In this document: in pieces, positions 1 to 10,388 of the stretch
Numbering within the stretch: the stretch's first letter is position 1
Layout of the letters: each line of letters begins with the position of its first letter
Made by a program: the position numbers and the translations under genes
DNA from: Desulfovibrio sp.
GTDB taxonomy: Bacteria; Desulfobacterota; Desulfovibrionia; Desulfovibrionales; Desulfovibrionaceae
Reading direction: 5' to 3'
Assembly: GCA_028708865.1 (NCBI GenBank)
Contig: JAQVYA010000001.1
Coordinates: forward strand, 18,793 to 82,792
Length of the DNA stretch: 64,000 nt
The notes under the pieces: model-generated
What the model saw: only the letters and a program-made list of their open reading frames with translations
Told to the model about the DNA's origin: nothing
Databases searched by the model: none

Positions 1-828
<828 letters not shown>

Positions 829-832
<4 letters not shown>

Positions 833-1572
833 GCTTGCTCCCTAAGGATGTTCGTCACTCCGGTCAGATCCTCTTCGCGGTCCACGCCGTGGCAGCGGTG
901 TCGCGTCAGGCTGACCCGGATGGGGATGTTGTTTTCCAAAAACCGGAGTTGTTCGAGCCGTTCGCGTTGTTCCAGCCTGCCCTGCGGCAGGGCGGCAAAG
1001 GCGCGCAACGCCTCCATGCGAAATCCGTACAATCCGATGTGCAGCAGGTAGTCCCCGTCTGCACCGTCACGGTTGTACGGGATGGCGGCTCTGGAAAAAT
1101 AAAGCGCATCGCCGTTGGCGGCAAGGGCCACCTTGACGCGGTCCGGCGAGGCGGCCTGCGCCGCGTCCATGCCTGCGGCCAGCGTGGTCACCCGTACATG
1201 TGCATGACGGAACGGAGCCGTCAGTTCCGAGAGCATGTCCGGGTCCAGGCAGGGCTCGTCGCCCTGAATGTTCACCACCACGGCGTCGGGTTCCACGCCG
1301 AGTCGTTCGGCCGCTTCCAGCACGCGGTCCGTTCCGCTGGCATGGTCGGGCCGGGTCATGAGCACGGGCACGTCCAGCTCTTCGGCCTTGGCACGGATGC
1401 GTTCATCGTCCGTGGCCAGAACCACCCGGGTCATTGCCGGGCAGGCCTGGGCGCGTTGGAACACGTGCCAGAACATGGGCTTGCCCAGGATTTCCACCAA
1501 GGGCTTGCCCGGGAACCGGGAAGACGCGTACCGCGCCGGAATGATGCCGTAGCATTTGGGAAGAGCGTTCAT
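829..1572 (-). CDS. kdsB: 3-deoxy-manno-octulosonate cytidylyltransferase
   Basis: [37 protein letters not shown]...[11 protein letters not shown]-terminal part of ORF 829..2460; ATGA overlap with carA. Confidence 0.95.
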
Positions 1573-1589
1573 GGATCGGCTCAAGGTTC

Positions 1590-2885
1590 CTACCGTCTTT
1601 TGAGTGAATGGGCAATAGAGCGGCAGGCGGTCTCGCTGCCGCCGCGTCGTTCGGCCACATAGGCCTGGAATCGCGCCCGCACCGCATGACGATCCGGCGG
1701 CGCGTCCACAAGCCGGATCAAACGGGCCAGCACAGCGGCCGCATCCGGCATGCGGTGCACCAGCCCGCTGTCCAGGAGTTCCTGCCCTACCCAAGAAAAG
1801 TTGCTCCAGGACGGCCCGACTACAGGACAGATGCCGCAGGCCAGCGGCTCCAGGAAATTTTGTCCTCCCAAAGGGGCCAGACTCCCCCCGACAAAGGCGG
1901 CCGTGGCCGGGGCAAAGGCCGCGGCCAGTTCCCCCATGCGGTCGCCCAGCAAAATGCTCCCTGGAGCGGCAGGCTCTTTGGCCTGGGAACGCAGGGTAAA
2001 GGGGATTTGTGCCTTGTGGAGCCGGGCGGTCCAGGCGTCCACTCGTTGGAGGTGACGCGGAAAAAGTCCGTAGACCGCGTCGGGCCGGGCGGCGCGAAGC
2101 CCGCGCAGCAGGGTCATGACCTGGTCCTCCTCCTGCTCGCGCACCGAGGCCAGTACCACGAAAGGACTTTTCGCGGGCAACACCGGGGCCAGGGGGTTGG
2201 ATTCGGCGGCGCCGGATGCATCCGGCAAGGGGATGCGGTCGAACTTGAGATTCTGCATCCGTTCCACATGGCTGTGGCCGTACAGGGCTGCGAATCTTGC
2301 CGCGTCCGCCTCGGACATGGCCAGCACGCGATGCGGAGCGATGGAGCGAAACAGGGATGGAAACTTCATGTAGCCCCGCAGGCTCTTTTCGCTCATACGG
2401 CCATTGACCACGAGAAGCTCGGCATCGCGTTCCCGGCAGGCGGCCATGAACCCGGGCCACATTTCCGATTCCAGCAGCACCACCGTGCGCGGCCGGACCG
2501 TATCCAGGGCCTTACGTACCAGCCGGGGCCGGTCCAGGGGAAAATACGCGGTCCGCAACAAAAGGTCCGGACGCACGGGCTCCCGTTCCCGGCGCAGTTC
2601 ATCCAGACGGCCCATGCCCTCAGCCGTGTTGGTGGTCAGCAGGACCGAGAGAGGCCGCTCCCAGGGGGAGCGCAGGCGTTGCAGCACCTGTCCGGCCAGC
2701 AGGGCTTCCCCCACGCTGGCGGCCTGCATCCAAAGATCGCATGGACCGGGATAGGGAGCTTTCTGCACGCGCTGTTCCCAGCCGTGTCGCAGGCGGCTGT
2801 TACGGTGCAGCAAGGGTAGAGCGGCTCCCCATGCCAGGTCGTAGAGTCGCATCAGGGCGGGATGCCTGCCGCCCATGCTAGTCAC
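1590..2885 (-). CDS. waaA: 3-deoxy-D-manno-octulosonic acid transferase
   Basis: 431 aa ORF with Kdo-transferase motifs ([37 protein letters not shown]); start may be ATG at 2876 rather than GTG at 2885. Confidence 0.92.
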   Translation of the reverse strand: MTSMGGRHPALMRLYDLAWGAALPLLHRNSRLRHGWEQRVQKAPYPGPCDLWMQAASVGEALLAGQVLQRLRSPWERPLSVLLTTNTAEGMGRLDELRREREPVRPDLLLRTAYFPLDRPRLVRKALDTVRPRTVVLLESEMWPGFMAACRERDAELLVVNGRMSEKSLRGYMKFPSLFRSIAPHRVLAMSEADAARFAALYGHSHVERMQNLKFDRIPLPDASGAAESNPLAPVLPAKSPFVVLASVREQEEDQVMTLLRGLRAARPDAVYGLFPRHLQRVDAWTARLHKAQIPFTLRSQAKEPAAPGSILLGDRMGELAAAFAPATAAFVGGSLAPLGGQNFLEPLACGICPVVGPSWSNFSWVGQELLDSGLVHRMPDAAAVLARLIRLVDAPPDRHAVRARFQAYVAERRGGSETACRSIAHSLKRR

Positions 2886-3780
2886 GCTCCAGTCCGAGGC
2901 GAATCAACTCCGCGATCAGTTGATTGAAATCCATGCCCGTGACCTTGGCGGAGCGGGGCAGCAGGCTGGTGGAGGTCATGCCCGGCAGGGTGTTTACCTC
3001 TAGGAGGTAGGGGATGTCGTCCCGCACCATGAAGTCCGCCCGCGAATATCCCCGGCAGCCCAAGGCGTGGTGGGCCGCGAGGGACATGTTTTGCACCTCG
3101 CGCGCCAGCTCGTCCGACACGGGAGCCGGACAGATTTCATCCGCTCCATCCTGGTCGTATTTGTTTTTGTAGTCAAAAAAGGCGGCTCCATGTTTGGGCC
3201 GGATGAGGATCAACGGCTGGGGTGTGTGTCCCAGGATGCCGCAGGTGACCTCCACACCGGGCACGGCCGCTTCCACAAGGGCCTCTTCGCCCAGGGCGTG
3301 GACCTTGTCCAGGGCGGCGGGCAGGTCCGCCTTTTGTTCCACCAGGGTCATGCCCAGACTGGAACCGCCCATGTTGGGCTTGACGAAAACCGGGTAGGGC
3401 AGGGCTGGTGAGGTTTCGCCGCTGCGGCGCGGGTGCAGTTCCCAGTCCGGGGTGCGGATGCCCGCGTCGCGGAACAGGGCCTTGGATGCGGCTTTGTTTA
3501 AGGCCAGAAAGGACGCGGCCGGCCCCGATCCCTGGTAGGGACAGCCCGCACGGTCCAGCACGGCCTGCACCAACCCGTCCTCGCCGGGAGCGCCATGCAG
3601 GGCGATGAAGGCGAAGTCGTGTTCTCCGGCCAGCCGGACCAGGGGGCCGAAGCCGCCCAAAAGGTCCAGGAAGGTGACGTCGTGCCCCAATTCATCCAGG
3701 GCCGTGCCGATATTGCGCGCCGAGGCCAGGGAGACCTCACGCTCCGTGGACCATCCGCCCGCGATCAAAAGTACTTTCAC
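2878..3780 (-). CDS. ddl: D-alanine--D-alanine ligase
   Basis: MKVLLIAGGWSTEREVSLAS...FIALHGAPGEDG...VFVKPNMGGSSLGM...EVNTLPGMTSTSLLP; GTG start. Confidence 0.95.
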   Translation of the reverse strand: MKVLLIAGGWSTEREVSLASARNIGTALDELGHDVTFLDLLGGFGPLVRLAGEHDFAFIALHGAPGEDGLVQAVLDRAGCPYQGSGPAASFLALNKAASKALFRDAGIRTPDWELHPRRSGETSPALPYPVFVKPNMGGSSLGMTLVEQKADLPAALDKVHALGEEALVEAAVPGVEVTCGILGHTPQPLILIRPKHGAAFFDYKNKYDQDGADEICPAPVSDELAREVQNMSLAAHHALGCRGYSRADFMVRDDIPYLLEVNTLPGMTSTSLLPRSAKVTGMDFNQLIAELIRLGLERD

Positions 3781-4369
3781 AGAGATTCACCTTAAGGGTT
3801 GTGCTGAAGAGTCGCTCCACGTCCAGGGCCTGCTCGTGCGTATAGGCGATGCGTTTCCGGATGGCCTCGGTCCTGCCGTAGCGCCGGATCAGATCCGCGA
3901 ACCGTTCGTTCAGGGAGACGATGCGGTCGTGCGCTACGCGCTTGTCGCCGTAGATCACGGCCAGAGGCAACAGGTCACGGGGCAGTTCGGACGCAAAGGG
4001 CCAGAAAACATGGTGCATGACGCCTTGGGCCAGGGCCGGGTTGCCGGTTTCATCCATGACCCAGGAGGCGCCGAGCTGGCTATGGTTGCCTCCGTAGTGG
4101 ATGGTGTAGGCTTTGGCAATGTCGTGCAGCAGCGCTGAGGCGCGCACGGCGGCTACGTTGACGGTCAGTCCGGCCTCGTGGGCCAGGACGGCCAGATGCG
4201 TGGCCACGCGGGCCACCTGGGTGCAATGGGCGCGGATGTGGTCCGGCATGGCGTACCGGTCCCAGATGCGGGTGCATTCCGCGTCGTCCGGGACCCGGCC
4301 TGCGGGTGTTTCCGCGGGGGCGGGCGGGACGTTTAATGGCGGCAGGTATGGTTGAAGCGGGTTCTTCAT
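3737..4369 (-). CDS. HD-domain phosphohydrolase family protein
   Basis: HCTQVARVATHLAVLAHEAGL...ASALLHDIAKAY, HD-type metal motif; start uncertain (ORF extends to 4438). Confidence 0.75.
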   Translation of the reverse strand: MKNPLQPYLPPLNVPPAPAETPAGRVPDDAECTRIWDRYAMPDHIRAHCTQVARVATHLAVLAHEAGLTVNVAAVRASALLHDIAKAYTIHYGGNHSQLGASWVMDETGNPALAQGVMHHVFWPFASELPRDLLPLAVIYGDKRVAHDRIVSLNERFADLIRRYGRTEAIRKRIAYTHEQALDVERLFSTTLKVNLCESTFDRGRMVHGA

Positions 4370-4540
4370 GGCGTTCTTGCTGAGGGTTGGCCCGGGCATG
4401 GTGCCCGGATGCAGGGAACCTACCAGCAGGACCGGCAAAAGGCAAAGCCGGAACCGGGGGACGCGGAAAAAACGATACTCCGGAAGGGGCGTTCCAGTAC
4501 GGGGATTCTCGGGGTATATCTGGGGCGGGTCATTTTTCCC

Positions 4541-4569
4541 TTGATCAAATCTTCATGGGGATTTAATAC
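4541..4569 (+). promoter_or_regulatory. predicted sigma70-type promoter of dsrC
   Basis: TTGATC (4541-4546) - 17 nt - TAATAC (4564-4569). Confidence 0.6.
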
Positions 4570-4664
4570 TCGGCAACTGACCGTGGGCTGCGGGCCCGCA
4601 ATCCGCTCTGGAAAGGGCGGACGTGAGAATCTGATTTCCCACAACTCATTGAGGAGGTTAAGGA

Positions 4665-4982
4665 ATGGCTACTGTTGAGTTCAACGGCAAATCCTTTGAG
4701 GTGGATGAGGACGGTTTCCTGCAGAGCTTTGACGGCTGGAACCCGGATTGGGTCGAGTACGTCAAGGAGCAGGAAGGCATCGCCGAAATCACCGATGATC
4801 ACCAGAAGGTCATCGAGTTCCTGCAGGACTACTACAAGAAGAACGGCATCGCCCCGATGGTCCGCATCCTCTCGAAGGTCACCGGCTTCAAGCTGAAGCA
4901 GATCTACGAGCTGTTCCCGTCCGGGCCTGGCAAGGGAGCCTGTAAGATGGCTGGCCTGCCCAAGCCCACCGGCTGCGTGTAA
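4665..4982 (+). CDS. dsrC: DsrC/TusE family sulfur carrier, dissimilatory sulfite reductase-associated
   Basis: 105 aa; MATVEFNGKSFEVDEDGFL...KQIYELFPSGPGKGACKMAGLPKPTGCV with the two C-terminal-arm cysteines 11 residues apart. Confidence 0.96.
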   Translation: MATVEFNGKSFEVDEDGFLQSFDGWNPDWVEYVKEQEGIAEITDDHQKVIEFLQDYYKKNGIAPMVRILSKVTGFKLKQIYELFPSGPGKGACKMAGLPKPTGCV

Positions 4983-5004
4983 GCGCACCTTTTTCGGGTA
5001 GTAG

Positions 5005-5034
5005 GGCGGAAGCTGCGGCTTCCGCCCTTTTCTT
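5005..5034 (+). terminator. rho-independent terminator after dsrC
   Basis: GGGCGGAAG-ctgcgg-CTTCCGCCC followed by TTTTCTT. Confidence 0.85.
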
Positions 5035-5392
5035 ATGGCTGTTTTTCGGACGATGCATCCGCCCAAAACAGAATGCCCTTTCCCGGGCCGGTGTACATGA
5101 CGCCGCTCCGGAATGGCACGGCTCGCCTGCCTGTTTCCTGCCTCTTCCGTTGGGACCGCTCCTCCCGGATTCAACCGTCTCCCGCTCTGATTCAAAACCG
5201 TTCCCCGGCATTGTTTTCGCTGGATGCGCTGTTTCTTTGCATGGTCCCGCAGCAAAGACTTTGGCTGGCAATCGGTGCGGCAAAAGTGGCGCTCCCTTGG
5301 CTGGAAAGCGGATAACGTTTGCTTCGCAAGGCTCAAAAGGGTATGAAGGTCCGCACTTTATATATCGCGGTCATTCAACGTGGAGAATTGCT

Positions 5393-6487
5393 TTGAGCCT
5401 GAAACTGCTTGACGAATTTCGGAATCCGGAACTGTGCAAGGGACTGCTCGACAAGCTGCACTCCCTGGTGGACCGGGAGTTTCGCTTCATGGAGGTGTGC
5501 GGTACGCACACCGTGGCCATCTTTCAAAGCGGGCTGCGTTCGCTGCTCCCCGAGCAGGTGGTGCATCTTTCCGGACCCGGGTGTCCGGTCTGCGTGACCC
5601 ATGAGTCCGAGGTCAATGCCTTTATTGACCTGGCTGAGCGGGACGATGTGATCGTGGCCTCCTTCGGCGATTTGATGCGGGTCCCGGGCAGCCGGGGGCG
5701 CAGCTTGAAAAAAGCCCAGGCCGACGGCGCCGCTGTGGAAGTGGTCTACTCCCCGCCCGACGCCTTGAAGCTGGCCGCTGCCAACCCTGGAAAGACCGTG
5801 GTCTTTCTCGGCGTGGGGTTTGAAACCACGGCCCCCACCGTGGCCGGGACCCTGCTCATGGCGCGCGAACAAGGGCTGAAAAACTTCAAGGTCCTTTCCT
5901 TCCATAAACTGGTGCCGCCCGCCCTGGTGGCCCTCATGACCGACCCGGGAGTGCGCATCGACGCATTTCTCATGCCGGGGCATGTCTCCGCCATCATCGG
6001 CGTGGAGCCGTACAAGGTGGTGGCCGAACGTTTCGGGAAATCTTCGGCCGTGACCGGGTTTGAGCCTGCGGATATTCTCGGGGCCCTGGTTTTTCTTGCA
6101 GAACATTGGAAATCCGGCCAGCCCGCGGCGGCCAACCTTTACCCCCGCGTAGTGCGGGATGAAGGAAACGCCAAAGCCCGCGCCGTCATGGATCAGGTGT
6201 TTGAGACCACGGACGCGCTTTGGCGCGGACTGGGCATGATCCCCCGGTCCGGTCTGGAGTTGCGTTCCGAGTTCGAACCGTTCGACGCCAAAAAAGCCTT
6301 TGATCTGGAAATTGTGGAGTCCCCGGCATTGCCCGGCTGTCGTTGCGGCGACGTGCTCAAGGGCAAGCTGCGCCCGGACCAGTGTCCGCTGTTCAAGAAG
6401 GCGTGCACTCCGGCCAGCCCGGTGGGGCCCTGCATGGTTTCCACGGAAGGTTCCTGCGCCGCCTACTTCAAATACAGCATGGACTAG
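5393..6487 (+). CDS. hypD: hydrogenase formation protein HypD
   Basis: MEVCGTHTVAIFQSGLRSLLP...GPGCPVCVT...FEPFDA...CRCGDVLKG; TTG start, in frame with ORF 5150..6487. Confidence 0.95.
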   Translation: MSLKLLDEFRNPELCKGLLDKLHSLVDREFRFMEVCGTHTVAIFQSGLRSLLPEQVVHLSGPGCPVCVTHESEVNAFIDLAERDDVIVASFGDLMRVPGSRGRSLKKAQADGAAVEVVYSPPDALKLAAANPGKTVVFLGVGFETTAPTVAGTLLMAREQGLKNFKVLSFHKLVPPALVALMTDPGVRIDAFLMPGHVSAIIGVEPYKVVAERFGKSSAVTGFEPADILGALVFLAEHWKSGQPAAANLYPRVVRDEGNAKARAVMDQVFETTDALWRGLGMIPRSGLELRSEFEPFDAKKAFDLEIVESPALPGCRCGDVLKGKLRPDQCPLFKKACTPASPVGPCMVSTEGSCAAYFKYSMD

Positions 6488-6491
6488 CACG

Positions 6492-7496
6492 ATGAGCGAA
6501 AAGGTTCTTCTCGACTACGGCAGTGGCGGACGCGCTTCCCAGCGCCTTGTTTCCGAGCTTTTTTTGAAGCATTTCGACAACCCTGAGCTGGAGCGGCTCA
6601 ACGATGCCGCGCGGCTGGACCTACAAGGGCCCGTGGCCATGAGTACGGACTCCTTTACCGTGGATCCCATCTTTTTCCCCGGAGGGGATATCGGCCGTCT
6701 GGCCGTGCACGGTACGGTCAACGACGTGGCCATGCTCGGTGCGGAGCCGCAATACCTGACCTGCGGCTACATCATTGAGGAAGGCCTGCCCATGGACGAT
6801 CTGGAGCGTATCGTGGCATCCATGGGAGAGGCGGCCCGTCATGCCGGAGTGTACATCGTCACCGGCGACACCAAGGTGGTGCCGCGTGGAACGGTGGATA
6901 AGATTTTCATCAATACCACCGGGGTGGGGCGCATCGTGGCCGATCCCATGCCCAGCGGCGACCGGGCCACGCCCGGGGATGCGGTGTTGGTGTCCGGAAC
7001 CATGGGCGACCACGGACTGACCATCCTGGGCACTCGTGAAGGGCTTTCTTTTGAGGCCGCCGTGCAGAGCGATTGCGCCTCCTTGAATCATCTGCTGCTC
7101 AAATTGGTTCGGGCGCTGCCCTCGGTACATGTCCTGCGTGACCCCACCCGGGGCGGACTGGCCACGACCCTGAACGAAATCGCCATCAGTTCCAAGGCGG
7201 GCATGGAAATCGATGAACAGTCCATTCCCGTGCGGCCCGAGGTGGCGGGGGGCTGTTCGGTGCTGGGGCTGGACCCCTTGTACCTGGCCAATGAAGGAAA
7301 GTTTATTTGCATCCTTCCTGAAGCGGATGCGGAAAAAGCGTTGGAGATCATGCGCCAGGATGAGCTGGGGCGCGATGCCTGCCGCGTGGGCACCGTGACC
7401 GAGGCGAATGCGGGCAAGGTTTCTCTGGTGACGCCTTTAGGCGGCAAGCGCCTGCTGAACATGCTTGAGGGAGAACAACTGCCCCGGATTTGTTGA
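6492..7496 (+). CDS. hypE: hydrogenase expression/formation protein HypE
   Basis: MSEKVLLDYGSGGRASQRLVSELF...RDPTRGGLATTLNEIA... C-terminus PRIC (HypE C-terminal Cys). Confidence 0.95.
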   Translation: MSEKVLLDYGSGGRASQRLVSELFLKHFDNPELERLNDAARLDLQGPVAMSTDSFTVDPIFFPGGDIGRLAVHGTVNDVAMLGAEPQYLTCGYIIEEGLPMDDLERIVASMGEAARHAGVYIVTGDTKVVPRGTVDKIFINTTGVGRIVADPMPSGDRATPGDAVLVSGTMGDHGLTILGTREGLSFEAAVQSDCASLNHLLLKLVRALPSVHVLRDPTRGGLATTLNEIAISSKAGMEIDEQSIPVRPEVAGGCSVLGLDPLYLANEGKFICILPEADAEKALEIMRQDELGRDACRVGTVTEANAGKVSLVTPLGGKRLLNMLEGEQLPRIC

Positions 7497-7533
7497 CGGT
7501 TTTTGAATTCCAGGAACAGCATGGATAAAAAAA

Positions 7534-7574
7534 CGCCCGCATCGACGTAAGGCCGGTGCGGGCGACTGTTTTTT
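7534..7574. terminator. bidirectional terminator between convergent hypE and YbjN-like gene
   Basis: A-run, CGCCCGCA ... TGCGGGCG, T-run. Confidence 0.8.
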
Positions 7575-7582
7575 GGGGCAGG

Positions 7583-8065
7583 CTACCAGTTGATGTGTTG
7601 TGCGAATTCACGCAGCACGATTTTCCAGGTGCTGGCCAGGTTGCGGATGTGTTGTTCCGTGACGCCGCCCGTGACTAGGGCGTCCATTTCCACCCGGCTG
7701 TCCCCGCTGCTGTTGCGGTAGGCCCGGCCGAAGCGCTTGGTGGTGTTCCACTCGTTGATGGACTGGGCGTCCGGGTTGCTGGACTGGGTGAACCCGCTGT
7801 AGAACTGGATGGCCTCGCACACATCGCCGGAGCAATTGTAGAAGTAGACCTGGAAATTGAGGCCGTTGTCGCTGGAAGAGATCAGCGGGTCTCCGGCGTC
7901 GTCCCTGGTCAGCTCCGTGTCAAAGCCCATAGTGTTCAAAATGCGCTGCATTTCAGGCCCGGAGATTCCGTCATACAACGACTGTGCAAAGACGTTGCTG
8001 GAAAACAGGCCCAGGCACAAAGCCAGGGTGAGCAGCATGGTGAAACGGATCTTGGCCTGACGCAT
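7583..8065 (-). CDS. secreted YbjN-domain-like protein
   Basis: 160 aa, N-terminal signal peptide MRQAKIRFTMLLTLALCLGLFSSNVFAQS; YbjN-like IQRILNTMGF/NFQVYFYNC pattern. Confidence 0.65.
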   Translation of the reverse strand: MRQAKIRFTMLLTLALCLGLFSSNVFAQSLYDGISGPEMQRILNTMGFDTELTRDDAGDPLISSSDNGLNFQVYFYNCSGDVCEAIQFYSGFTQSSNPDAQSINEWNTTKRFGRAYRNSSGDSRVEMDALVTGGVTEQHIRNLASTWKIVLREFAQHINW

Positions 8066-8381
8066 TCATTCCCTCCTGAAATCAAAGTGAATGTTGAAAT
8101 GGGGTTATTTACCGACCGTGGCACTGTATTCAATGCCTTTGCTCTGGTCAAGAATCAATTGGACTTTGATGTTGTCACTCTTTTGCCGTTATCTACATGC
8201 GTTGTCTGCATGTTTGACAATATAATTTTCCCGATTGACCCATATTGGGGAATATAGTAAACAGTGTTTATGAAATCTGCAACCGCTCGCCACAACTCCT
8301 TTTCCTTTTTCTTCTTTTTTATCTTTATACACGCCTGTGGCTTGGCGGAGGCAGTCTGACGCGATCAGGGCGGAAGATTTG

Positions 8382-8424
8382 AAACCGGGGCCGCAGGCGC
8401 AAGCTGGCGGCCCCGGTTTTTGTT
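8382..8424 (+). terminator. intrinsic terminator in leader upstream of symporter operon
   Basis: AAACCGGGGCCGC (8382-8394) / GCGGCCCCGGTTT (8407-8419), then T-rich tail. Confidence 0.75.
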
Positions 8425-8480
8425 TGGGTATTGCGCGGCCGTCCTGCTTGCTCCGGGCTCCTTGAACGGAGGGAGACGAC

Positions 8481-8720
8481 ATGATGTTGGGACTCGGTAG
8501 CGTGGAGATCGCCCTGGCCTTTTGGCTGGTGATCTTCGGCGCGGCGGTGTGCATCGGCTATGGGGGCGTCAAGTGGAACCAGGACGGGCGGGCGGACACG
8601 GTGGACCCGCAACAGGATGAGGAGCAGGAGGAGCCGGCCGGCCAGGGGCAGGCGCACTGGGGATCGCCGGACACGGCGAAAACTCCCGGGGAAGCCCCGG
8701 ACGGGGAGGTCCCTTCATGA
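8481..8720 (+). CDS. small single-TM symporter accessory protein
   Basis: 79 aa MMLGLGSVEIALAFWLVIFGAAVCIGYGGVKW + acidic tail; ATGA overlap with symporter. Confidence 0.7.
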   Translation: MMLGLGSVEIALAFWLVIFGAAVCIGYGGVKWNQDGRADTVDPQQDEEQEEPAGQGQAHWGSPDTAKTPGEAPDGEVPS

Positions 8721-10315
8721 TCACCAAACTTCTCGTTTGTGCGGTCTATTTTGCGGCCGTTTTTTATTTGGGATACAAGGGCTGGCGCACCACCCGCAAA
8801 ACATCGGACTACATGCTCGCCGGAAGACGCATGCACCCCTTTGTCATGGCCATGAGCTACGGAGCCACCTTTATTTCCACGTCGGCCATCATCGGGTTCG
8901 GAGGAGCGGCCGGGCTGTTCGGATTCTCTTTGCTCTGGCTTACGGTAGCCAACGTATTTATCGGTGTTTTTCTGGCCATGACAGTATTCGGCAAACGCAC
9001 CCGCCGCATGGGGCTTTGTCTCAATTGTCACACGTTTCCCGAATTGCTGGGACGGCGTTACGACTCGTCCTTTATCCAGGGCTTTTCCGGCTTGATCATT
9101 TTTCTTTTCATCCCCGTATATGCCGCGGCCGTCCTCATCGGCATTTCCCGAATGCTGGAGGTCTCGCTGCATATTCCTTATGACGCGGCCCTGGTGGGCA
9201 TGACCGTGATATTGGCACTGTACGTGATCACGGGTGGCCTCAAGGCGGTCATGTATACGGACGCCTTTCAGGGCACCATCATGCTGGTCATGATGGTGGT
9301 GCTCCTGGTCTACACCTATGCGGCGCTGGGCGGCGTGCTCAAGGCGCACCAAGCGTTGACGGACATGGCCGCACTGATGCCGGAGAAATTGCGGCAAGGG
9401 GGCATGATCGGCTGGACCCAGGGAGCGCGATTCGGTTCGCCGCTTTGGCTGGTGATTTACACCACCATTATCTACGGGGTGGGGGTGGGCGTGCTGGCGC
9501 AGCCCCAGTTGGCTGTGCGGTTCATGACCGTGCGCAGCGACAGGCAATTGAACCGGGCCGTGCTTTTCGGCGGGGTGTTCATCCCCTTGATGACCGGGGT
9601 AGCCTTCGTCGTCGGGGCTCTGTCCAATGCCGTGTTTGCGTCCCGGGGCGGCGGCCTGTCCATTGGAGAGGCGGGCGGCAACATGGATAAGATCATTCCG
9701 GCCTACATCGAACAGGTCATGCCGGACTGGTTTGCCGGACTGTTCCTGCTGGGCATGTTTGCCGCGGCCATGTCCACCCTCAGCTCCCAATATCACGTGG
9801 GCGGTACCTCCCTGGGGCGCGACGTGATCGAGCACGGGCTGTTTCGGCGCAGCGTGGGCACGGCGCGGACCTCGCGTCTGGGCGTTGGGGTGACCATCCT
9901 GGCGACCCTGGTTTGGGCCTGGGTTTTGCCGGGATCGGTGATTGCCCGTGCCACGGCGTTCTTTTTCGGCCTGTGCGCGGCTTCGTTTTTGCCGGTCTAT
10001 CTGCTCGGGCTGTATTGGAAGGGGATGACCCGGACCGGGGCAAAAGCCGCCATGCTCGGCGGATTTGGCGTTTCCATGCTTTGGCTCTTGTTTGTGCATG
10101 AAAAGGAGGCGGCCGCCATTGGGCTGTGTCGGTGGCTTACGGGGGAATCCACGCTGGTGGCCGGAGCCGTGCCCGGTTCCTGGCTTTGGTCGCTGCAATG
10201 GGTGGACCCCAATGTAGTGGCGCTTCCCGTGGGATTTTTTCTGGCCCTGGCGGTGAGCTGGGCCACACAACCGTTGCGGCCCGAGCATCTGGAGCGATGC
10301 TGGGCCAACTTTTGA
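8717..10315 (+). CDS. sodium:solute symporter (SSS family)
   Basis: 532 aa multi-TM; DYMLAGRRMHPFVMAMSYGATFISTSAIIGFGG and ITGGLKAVMYTDAFQGTIM motifs. Confidence 0.9.
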   Translation: MITKLLVCAVYFAAVFYLGYKGWRTTRKTSDYMLAGRRMHPFVMAMSYGATFISTSAIIGFGGAAGLFGFSLLWLTVANVFIGVFLAMTVFGKRTRRMGLCLNCHTFPELLGRRYDSSFIQGFSGLIIFLFIPVYAAAVLIGISRMLEVSLHIPYDAALVGMTVILALYVITGGLKAVMYTDAFQGTIMLVMMVVLLVYTYAALGGVLKAHQALTDMAALMPEKLRQGGMIGWTQGARFGSPLWLVIYTTIIYGVGVGVLAQPQLAVRFMTVRSDRQLNRAVLFGGVFIPLMTGVAFVVGALSNAVFASRGGGLSIGEAGGNMDKIIPAYIEQVMPDWFAGLFLLGMFAAAMSTLSSQYHVGGTSLGRDVIEHGLFRRSVGTARTSRLGVGVTILATLVWAWVLPGSVIARATAFFFGLCAASFLPVYLLGLYWKGMTRTGAKAAMLGGFGVSMLWLLFVHEKEAAAIGLCRWLTGESTLVAGAVPGSWLWSLQWVDPNVVALPVGFFLALAVSWATQPLRPEHLERCWANF

Positions 10316-10388
10316 CATGGCCCGGCCCGGGGGAAGGGGCGAGATTTGGGCCTGCGGCGTCGGCCCGGAGTCGCCGTAACAAACGTGT

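Noticed and set aside
4563-5336. 257-aa ORF antisense to dsrC and the dsrC-hypD gap
   Set aside because: Overlaps the dsrC promoter, gene and terminator; low-complexity translation with no recognisable domain
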